A DNA stretch of 64,000 nt from Akkermansiaceae bacterium (GTDB lineage: Bacteria > Verrucomicrobiota > Verrucomicrobiia > Verrucomicrobiales > Akkermansiaceae). The stretch covers positions 38,462-102,461 of the forward strand of contig SUVL01000004.1 of the NCBI GenBank assembly GCA_015062005.1, in the 5' to 3' direction. Below, piece by piece: positions 58,645 through 64,000 of the stretch. Within the stretch, counting starts at the first letter, position 1. Each line of letters starts with the position of its first letter. The notes beneath the pieces are model-generated. The model worked only from the letters and a program-made list of their open reading frames with translations. It had not been told where the DNA came from and ran no database searches. The translations under genes and the position numbers were made by a program.

Positions 58645-60552
58645 TTATTTGATGAGGGTGGCGTGGAATTCCTTGAGCGCGAGCTCGATGAGCGGGTCGT
58701 GGTAGAATTCCTCATCCGTGGGTTTGAGGGAGGCAGGAGCCGCTGGTTTTTCGACTTCAGGCTTTTTTTCCGGGGTCTTGGGCCTGGGGGCAGCGGCGGG
58801 GCGGGGGGCCGGCTCCGGCAGCGGGGCGGGGGGCGGCGGTTCTTCGGCCACAGGCGGGGGAACGCTGTCGTCCATCACCATGCGCAGGGTGATACTGTGG
58901 CCGCAGAACTTCGGAGTCAGTTCGGCCATGAGCTCGCTGAGCTGGTCACCCAGCAGGGCATCTCGCGTGTCGGTATCGCTGGGGTGAATGGCGATAGTCA
59001 CCAGCCCGTCATCATCTGAAATGAACATGGTGTTGCCCACCGAGCTGCTCTGCAGGGGAGCGGCTTCGCGCATGGCGGTCAGCAGCGCCTCCCAGCCTTC
59101 GGGGGTGAGCGGCCCGGCTGCGGGGGCTTCTCCGGCCATGAGGGGGGCGGGCTCATCATCGAACAGCGGCGGGGCGTCCTCCAGGTCGGGGTTCAGCTCA
59201 AAACTGGGCGGCGCATCATCAATGGGTTCCAGGCCGGGAGGCATGGGGGCGGGCTCCGGCTCAGGGGCTGGCGGAAGCGGCTCAGGGGCTGGAGCTGGTG
59301 CCGGAGCTGCCGGGGCAGGTGCCACCGGGCTGGCCATGGGCTGCGGGGCTGGAGCAGAAGGGCTCGCCGGGGCTATGTTCACTGCCGGCAGCTGGGTGGT
59401 GGCAATGGGGGTTTCCGGCAGCGGGGCGCCGTTGAGCGCGCGGATGATGTCGCTGATATTGGCTTCTGCCAGTGAATGCACGGCCTGGATGAGGCCCATT
59501 TCGAGGTGCAGGCGTTTGTTGGTGCTCCAGCGCATGTGTTCCTCAGTGCCGGAGAGCACCTCCATGAGGCGTACAATCTTATCCGCAGGGGTGCGGGCAA
59601 TGAGCTGGTTGAGGGGCTCGCGCCATTCCTCAGGCATGGCCAGGCTGGCTTCCTGCGGGGCTACCTTGCTGATGAGCAGCTCACGCACAGCTCCCATGAT
59701 TTCGCTGAGCAGCTGGCCCATGTCGCGCCCGGCTTCGGAAAGTTCATGCACCAGGTGCAGCAGGCTGGGCAGCTGGCGGTCCAGAATGTATGCCAGGGCC
59801 CGGGCCACGGTTTCGCGGCTGGTCACGCCGAAAATATCGTTCACGTCCTGCTCGCCGATATTGTTGCCGCAGAAGGAGACCAACTGGTCGAGCATGGACT
59901 GGGCATCGCGCATGCCGCCATCGGCCACGCGCGCAATGGCAAAGGCTGCCGGCAGGGTGAGGGTTACTCCTTCATTGGCAGCAATATTCACCAGGTGGTT
60001 TGCAATGATATCCGCCGGAATCGGGCGCAGGTCAAAGCGCTGGCAGCGGGAGAGGATGGTGGGCAGAATCTTGTGCGGCTCCGTGGTCGCGAAGATGAAC
60101 ATCACGTGGGCCGGCGGTTCCTCCAGTGTCTTCAGCAGCGCGTTGAAGGATTCCTTTGTGAGCATGTGTACCTCGTCAATGTAGATGATGCGGTACTGCC
60201 CGCGGGTGGGGGTGAACTGCACGTTGTCGCGCAGGTCGCGGATGTTGTCGATACCGCGGTTGGAGGCGCCGTCAATCTCCAGTACATCCAGGCTGCGGCC
60301 TTCAGCAATTTCCTGGCATACATCCTCATCCGGGTCAAAATCAACCTTGGGCCCGCCGCTGCAGTTGAGCGCCTTGGCAAAGATGCGGGCGGTGGAGGTT
60401 TTGCCGGTGCCGCGCGGCCCCACGAAAAGGTAGGCGTGCGCCAGGCGCTTTTGTTCGATAGCGTTGCACAGCGTGCGCACAACATGATCCTGCCCCAGCA
60501 CATCCTTGAAGGTGCGGGGACGGTATTTTCTGGCAAAAACCTGGTAACTCAC
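58645..60552 (-). CDS. dnaX: DNA polymerase III subunits gamma and tau
   Basis: DnaX is the ATPase core of the clamp loader. The 635-residue protein starts at GTG 60552 (VSYQVFARKYRPRTFKDVLGQDHVV), 7 nt behind a promoter (TTGCGG, 17 bp, TACAAT at 60560-60565). Walker A GPRGTGKT is at 45-52, the DEVHMLT box and SRCQRFDLR sensor follow. Of the four zinc cysteines usual after LNC, only Cys64 and Cys79 remain. A Pro/Ala-rich linker of about 110 residues precedes the C-terminal domain. An A7G run near codon 596 (58762-58769) forms the A AAA AAG heptamer of E. coli dnaX and is followed by a TGA in the -1 frame. Confidence 0.95.
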   Translation of the reverse strand: MSYQVFARKYRPRTFKDVLGQDHVVRTLCNAIEQKRLAHAYLFVGPRGTGKTSTARIFAKALNCSGGPKVDFDPDEDVCQEIAEGRSLDVLEIDGASNRGIDNIRDLRDNVQFTPTRGQYRIIYIDEVHMLTKESFNALLKTLEEPPAHVMFIFATTEPHKILPTILSRCQRFDLRPIPADIIANHLVNIAANEGVTLTLPAAFAIARVADGGMRDAQSMLDQLVSFCGNNIGEQDVNDIFGVTSRETVARALAYILDRQLPSLLHLVHELSEAGRDMGQLLSEIMGAVRELLISKVAPQEASLAMPEEWREPLNQLIARTPADKIVRLMEVLSGTEEHMRWSTNKRLHLEMGLIQAVHSLAEANISDIIRALNGAPLPETPIATTQLPAVNIAPASPSAPAPQPMASPVAPAPAAPAPAPAPEPLPPAPEPEPAPMPPGLEPIDDAPPSFELNPDLEDAPPLFDDEPAPLMAGEAPAAGPLTPEGWEALLTAMREAAPLQSSSVGNTMFISDDDGLVTIAIHPSDTDTRDALLGDQLSELMAELTPKFCGHSITLRMVMDDSVPPPVAEEPPPPAPLPEPAPRPAAAPRPKTPEKKPEVEKPAAPASLKPTDEEFYHDPLIELALKEFHATLIK

Positions 60553-60616
60553 GTCCGCTATTGTACCTGATTCATTCCGCCGCCGCAAGGACTATGTAAG
60601 TCAAGATGCAAAATGA

Positions 60617-60790
60617 AGGTGATAAATTGGGATTTGTAAGTACAATGTACAAGGGACAAAGTACAATTTGAAAGTTCCCTGCGGCTTCCGTCTTCGCCCT
60701 ACGGGCTACGCCGAGACTAGTTGCCGCAGCCGTTTAAAATGGCGAGCGGAACTCCTAAATTGTCCTTTGTACATCCCGATTCATTCACCT
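60617..60790. repeat. Nested imperfect palindrome before the TPR gene
   Basis: An inverted structure with outer arms at about 60620-60673 and 60755-60790, inner arms AGTTCC (60673) and GGAACT (60748), then TGCGGC and GCCGCA, and a central CCCTACGGG hairpin. It has the same build as the palindrome at 31474-31924. There is no gene in 60589-60898; a possible promoter for the next gene is TTGATT, 16 bp, TATGAT at about 60873-60878. Confidence 0.6.
60639..60673. repeat. Heptanucleotide repeat, five units (AGTACAA type)
   Basis: AGTACAA, TGTACAA, GGGACAA, AGTACAA, TTTGAAA; complementary units TTGTCCT and TTGTACA lie at about 60760-60773, so the repeat forms one arm of a larger inverted structure. 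Confidence 0.8.
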
Positions 60791-60898
60791 TTCCCGGGCA
60801 AGCGGAACTACCCGCGCGTGGTTGCATGTCACGGGCATACACGTTTCCGGCTTGATTCGTGCCGGGGAAGGTTTATGATGGGAAGTATATTTTTTACC

Positions 60899-63328
60899 AT
60901 GACCTCGACATACAAATGCACCTTGGCTGTTTTCTGTAGTCTGGCACTGGCCGGATTAGCCCCACTGCAAGCGCAGGATTCACGTGCGCAACAGCCTGCA
61001 AATCAGCGTGTCATGGATCCGGCGGAGTATTATCTGACCGCCTACCGCCTGTGCCGCGAATCGGAGCAGCTTGCCGCCCGGCAGAATTACAACGCCGCTA
61101 TCGCCAAAGGGCAGCAGGCGGAAAGGGTGCTGGCAGGAATCGTGAAAGACTTCCCGAACTGGAAGACCAATCTGGTCTCGACGCGGCGCCGCCTGCTGGC
61201 AGAGAACCTGGCAGCCTACCGCAAGAAGTCAGCAGATGCGCCCATTCCCACTGGGCGCCAGCCTGGGCGTCCGCTGGCCACGGAGATAGAGTTGCCGGGG
61301 AACACGCAGCCCTTCGACCCCATGAACAGTGAGTACCGCCCGGTCGATTTGCCGGACTACGATACCACGGATAAGAACCTCTACAATGCCTTGGCTGCCG
61401 CGCAGGAGGAATGCCGCAAAATGGCCGTGGCCTACCGTGATCTGAATGCCAAGTATGAGGATTCCCAGCGCCAGCTGATCTCGGCACGCATGGAGCAGCA
61501 GATGTATAAAGAACGCTATGAGCAACTGCAGCAACAGGTGACCACCGAGCGCACGGCCGGTAATGAAGTGGTGAACTCCCTCACCCAGCAGCTTGCTGAG
61601 CTGGAGGCCAAGTACCGCGCCAGTGAGGAGGCCCGCCAGAAGGCCGAAGCCCGCATTACTGAGCTGGAAACCAACCTGGCTCAGACCCAGGAAGAACTGG
61701 CCCGTGTCACCCGCGAACGCGATGCCCTGAAGGCGGAAAATGAGCAGCTCCGCGCCATTGTGGAGCTCAACAGCCCGGAAAAGACCAAGGCCCTGCTGGA
61801 TCAGAACCTTACCCTGGACCAGCAGCTCAAGGAGGCTCAGGCCCGAATCGCTGAGCTGGAGGGTCGCGCTGCCGGTTCGGATGACGAGCGCAGCGTGCTC
61901 CAGCAGCAGCTTGATTCCGCCCGTGGGGAGGCTGACCGCCTCCGCGATGAAATGAGTGGCATCTACGAGGAGAACATGGGCTACCGCCGCCGCGTTTCTG
62001 AACTGACGGAACGTCTGAACAATATTGAGGCGGACCTGGACAAAACTGCCGCCCAGGGACCGGTGGATCCCGCCCTGGCGGAGGAAAACGAACTGCTGCG
62101 TGAGGTGATTGCCAAACAGCGCCGCAGCCTGGCCATGCAGGAGGAAGGGCGCAAGCTCCTCATCGAGACCTACAAGCAGATCAAGAACCAGGACCCCGCC
62201 ATTCTCAGCGCCCTCCAGAAGCTGGATGAGGAAAGCACCCTGGATCTCACGGAGGCCGAGCGCCGCGTGATGGAGGCTGCCACCAGGGGTAATGAGGAAC
62301 AAGGTGCCCAGGCCGTGCGCGAAGGCCTGCAGATGGAGGCACTGGCCGACCTCGCCTCCAAGGCCTTCACCAAGGGGCGCTATACCGCCGCTGAGCAGCT
62401 CTACCGCACCCTCTACGATGCCCAGCCGGACCACGTGGCCGGCCTGGTGAACCTGGGTACTATTCTGCTCTACCGCAATAAGTGCGATGAATCGCTGGAG
62501 TTCTTCTCCCGCGCCACCCGCCTGGCTCCGGACCTGGCGATTTCCTACTTCCTGGCCGGTGTGAGCTACTACCGCCTGGATCGCCTGGATGAGGCCGCCC
62601 GCATGTTCACCCGCACCATTGAGCTCGACCCCGGCAATGCAGAGGCCTTCTTTTACCTGGCCAATATCGAGGGCGTGAGCGGGCAGTTTGACCAGGCTCT
62701 CAAGCATTTTGCCGCCGCGCTCAAGCTGAAGCCCGGCCTGGGCGATGCGCACTACAACATGTCCCGACTGTATGCCGAGCTCAAGCGGATTCCTGATGCC
62801 GCCCGCGCTTACGACCGCGCCATCCAGAACGGAGCCGAGCCTGACCCGGAGTTTGAAAAATACCTGCGCAGCCACCCGGACAGCGCCCAGAAGCCCGGCG
62901 AGGATATTCTGCAGACGGTGAACCCGGAGGAAGAGGCCGCAGAACTTCTCAGGAAGGACCCGGAAATGGAAAAGATTATCCAGGAGCGCGATGCCAACCG
63001 CATGGAAACCCCTGAGGTGACTCCCGTGGCCGACCCTGCCGGCGTGGCGGAACCCGCACCTGCTCCCACCAATGCCTTGTTCACGGAAGCAGCCGCTGAC
63101 CCCGCTTACCTGGAGAAACTGAAGGCCATTTACTGCGAGGTGCAGGCGGCTCCCACAGCCTCACCTGCCGGCGCTGGGCATGAGACGGATAAATCCCGCT
63201 TCACCACCGTGCGTGTGCGCACAGATGCAGGCGGCTACCGCCACCGCGTGAAACTCCGCCTCAAGCGCCCCGAACCCCAGCGCATCCGCAAGCGCGGTGG
63301 CGAGATTGAGCCGTTTAAAGAGAAGTAG
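60899..63328 (+). CDS. Exported coiled-coil and TPR protein
   Basis: The 809-residue product has a signal peptide (MTSTYKCTLAVFCSLALAGLAPLQA, cleavage before QD). Residues 190-460 form a long coiled coil (repeating Glu/Gln/Leu/Arg heptads such as LAQTQEELARVTRERDALKAENEQL). From about 490 to 660 there are four to five TPR units (AAEQLYRTLYDAQPDHVAGLVNLGTILLYRNKCDESLEFFSRATRLAP, ISYFLAGVSYYRLDRLDEAARMFTRTIELDP, AEAFFYLANIEGVSGQFDQALKHFAAALKLKP). The end is Pro/Ala-rich and then basic. A periplasmic scaffold is likely. An in-frame ATG at 60874 would precede the signal peptide and is less likely. Confidence 0.8.
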   Translation: MTSTYKCTLAVFCSLALAGLAPLQAQDSRAQQPANQRVMDPAEYYLTAYRLCRESEQLAARQNYNAAIAKGQQAERVLAGIVKDFPNWKTNLVSTRRRLLAENLAAYRKKSADAPIPTGRQPGRPLATEIELPGNTQPFDPMNSEYRPVDLPDYDTTDKNLYNALAAAQEECRKMAVAYRDLNAKYEDSQRQLISARMEQQMYKERYEQLQQQVTTERTAGNEVVNSLTQQLAELEAKYRASEEARQKAEARITELETNLAQTQEELARVTRERDALKAENEQLRAIVELNSPEKTKALLDQNLTLDQQLKEAQARIAELEGRAAGSDDERSVLQQQLDSARGEADRLRDEMSGIYEENMGYRRRVSELTERLNNIEADLDKTAAQGPVDPALAEENELLREVIAKQRRSLAMQEEGRKLLIETYKQIKNQDPAILSALQKLDEESTLDLTEAERRVMEAATRGNEEQGAQAVREGLQMEALADLASKAFTKGRYTAAEQLYRTLYDAQPDHVAGLVNLGTILLYRNKCDESLEFFSRATRLAPDLAISYFLAGVSYYRLDRLDEAARMFTRTIELDPGNAEAFFYLANIEGVSGQFDQALKHFAAALKLKPGLGDAHYNMSRLYAELKRIPDAARAYDRAIQNGAEPDPEFEKYLRSHPDSAQKPGEDILQTVNPEEEAAELLRKDPEMEKIIQERDANRMETPEVTPVADPAGVAEPAPAPTNALFTEAAADPAYLEKLKAIYCEVQAAPTASPAGAGHETDKSRFTTVRVRTDAGGYRHRVKLRLKRPEPQRIRKRGGEIEPFKEK

Positions 63329-63566
63329 CAGCTTCAAATAAAGGCCGCAGCCAGGAACTGAGGTCGATATCAAAGCAGACTTTCAGCACCAGGAACACCA
63401 CGCACAGCATGAACAGCGTGGCCACCACCGTGCGCACTACCTTGAAAAAGACCCAGATGGCCGCCAGAGCTGCTGCGGCGGTGCCGCCGGTTGTCACCGC
63501 CGGGTCCCACCCGCTGAACAGGGAGTTGAAAGCTGTTTCGGTCGCTTCTGCAAGGAAAGGAATCAT
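63315..63566 (-). CDS. Small single-pass membrane protein
   Basis: The 83-residue product (start MIPFLAEATETAFNSLFSGWDP) has one long hydrophobic region (TAAAALAAIWVFFKVVRTVVATLFMLCVVFLVLKVCF), possibly two tightly packed segments, and an amphipathic end. It overlaps the convergent TPR gene by 14 nt. A minus-strand promoter TTGTCA, 17 bp, TAGGGT lies about 50 nt upstream. I do not recognise the family. Confidence 0.6.
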   Translation of the reverse strand: MIPFLAEATETAFNSLFSGWDPAVTTGGTAAAALAAIWVFFKVVRTVVATLFMLCVVFLVLKVCFDIDLSSWLRPLFEAATSL

Positions 63567-63680
63567 GGCTGGGGTTGCTTGTGCGTCTGGTTGGAGCGCC
63601 CGCACCCTATCATACTCAGCGCTTTTTGACAAGCCTTTTGTTTTTTCTCTTTTTTTCCAGCACAGGCTTATAGCTGGACT

Positions 63681-64000
63681 CCTTTCAGGCGCGGAGCGGC
63701 TGTTTTCACTTTTCACCTTTCACTCGCACGCGCAGCGGGCGTTTTCACTGGGGTTCCAATGAGCGCTGGTGGGTATATCGTTGCTCTATCGGGAACGATA
63801 TCCACGCCTTTCAGGCGCGGAGCGGCTGTTTTCACTTTTCACCTTTCACTCGCACGCGCAGCGGGCGTTTTCACTGGGGTTCCAATGAGCGCTGGTGGGT
63901 ATATCGTTGCTCTATCGGGAACGATATCCACGCCTTTCAGGCGCGGAGCGGCTGTTTTCACTTTTCACCTTTCACTCGCACGCGCAGCGGGCGTTTTCAC
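63681..64000. repeat. 126-bp tandem repeat, at least 2.5 copies
   Basis: The unit begins CCTTTCAGGCGCGGAGCGG and recurs at 63681, 63807 and 63933 with no differences that I can see; the third copy runs off the window. Each unit contains the heptads TTTTCAC, TTTTCAC, CTTTCAC and later TTTTCAC, the hairpin CGCC-tttca-GGCG at each junction, and an inverted pair ATATCGTT / AACGATAT around 11 nt, which uses the same ATATCGT heptamer as the hairpin arrays at 44 kb. There is no gene. Confidence 0.9.

Noticed and set aside
61229..62875. 548-codon frame opposite the coiled-coil/TPR gene
   Set aside because: Leu/Gly/His/Ala-rich product antisense to heptad-repeat codons; no promoter or domain.

Overview
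The window is dense, high-GC bacterial chromosome. The gene families fit the Verrucomicrobiota/PVC group best, with moderate confidence: a Na_H_antiport_2-type antiporter, SHD1-like and ankyrin domains in very large exported proteins, many unique lipoproteins, clustered DUF805 proteins, a SMUG1-type glycosylase, and almost no Shine-Dalgarno sequences. There is no rRNA operon, phage, insertion sequence or CRISPR array.

Layout. 0-7 kb: a truncated RhuM/Fic gene, an RRM RNA-binding protein, carB, a polytopic membrane protein and an unknown gene. 7-17.5 kb: miaA, three DUF805 membrane proteins, a glycosyltransferase, a promoter-to-terminator non-coding RNA, argS, a TPR protein and two lipoproteins, leading to a gene-free AT-rich segment with DnaA boxes (putative oriC, about 16.04-16.31 kb) just before ribD. 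Seven parS-like palindromes lie between 7.8 and 17.4 kb and I found none elsewhere, so this is probably the origin/centromere domain of the chromosome. 17.5-25 kb: twin lipoproteins with a Cys-His-Asp arrangement, an ABC-2 permease, a Sel1 protein, an antiporter, riboflavin synthase, and a Fic gene enclosed by 51-bp direct repeats. 25-31.3 kb: an EF-hand protein, RNase PH, tRNA-Gln, a rhodanese, SRP RNA, hipB with a collapsed hipA, and a 2-kb AT-rich acyltransferase island bounded by a second, synonymously diverged copy of the 3' end of the uracil-DNA glycosylase gene. 31.3-42.3 kb: a large nested palindrome, a PDZ protein, an unknown secreted protein and two tandem secreted proteins of about 1,400 residues with ankyrin C-termini. 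42.3-64 kb: mostly information-processing genes (smpB, rpoZ, ssb, trmD, prfB with its programmed frameshift, recR, dnaX, ybaB/ebfC) together with fabF, transporters, a peroxide-type rubrerythrin, SMUG1, a MacAB-like ABC operon and a TPR/coiled-coil protein.

Two genome-wide themes stand out. First, at 16 genes the -10 box lies only 6-13 nt before the start codon (often exactly 6 or 7), which implies leaderless or nearly leaderless mRNAs and fixes many start codons. Second, intergenic DNA carries heptamer-based repeats: 7-bp tandem runs, and arrays of sequence-unrelated perfect hairpins joined by a constant 7-nt linker (consensus ATWTCRT). The hairpin arrays are the least explained structures in the window.
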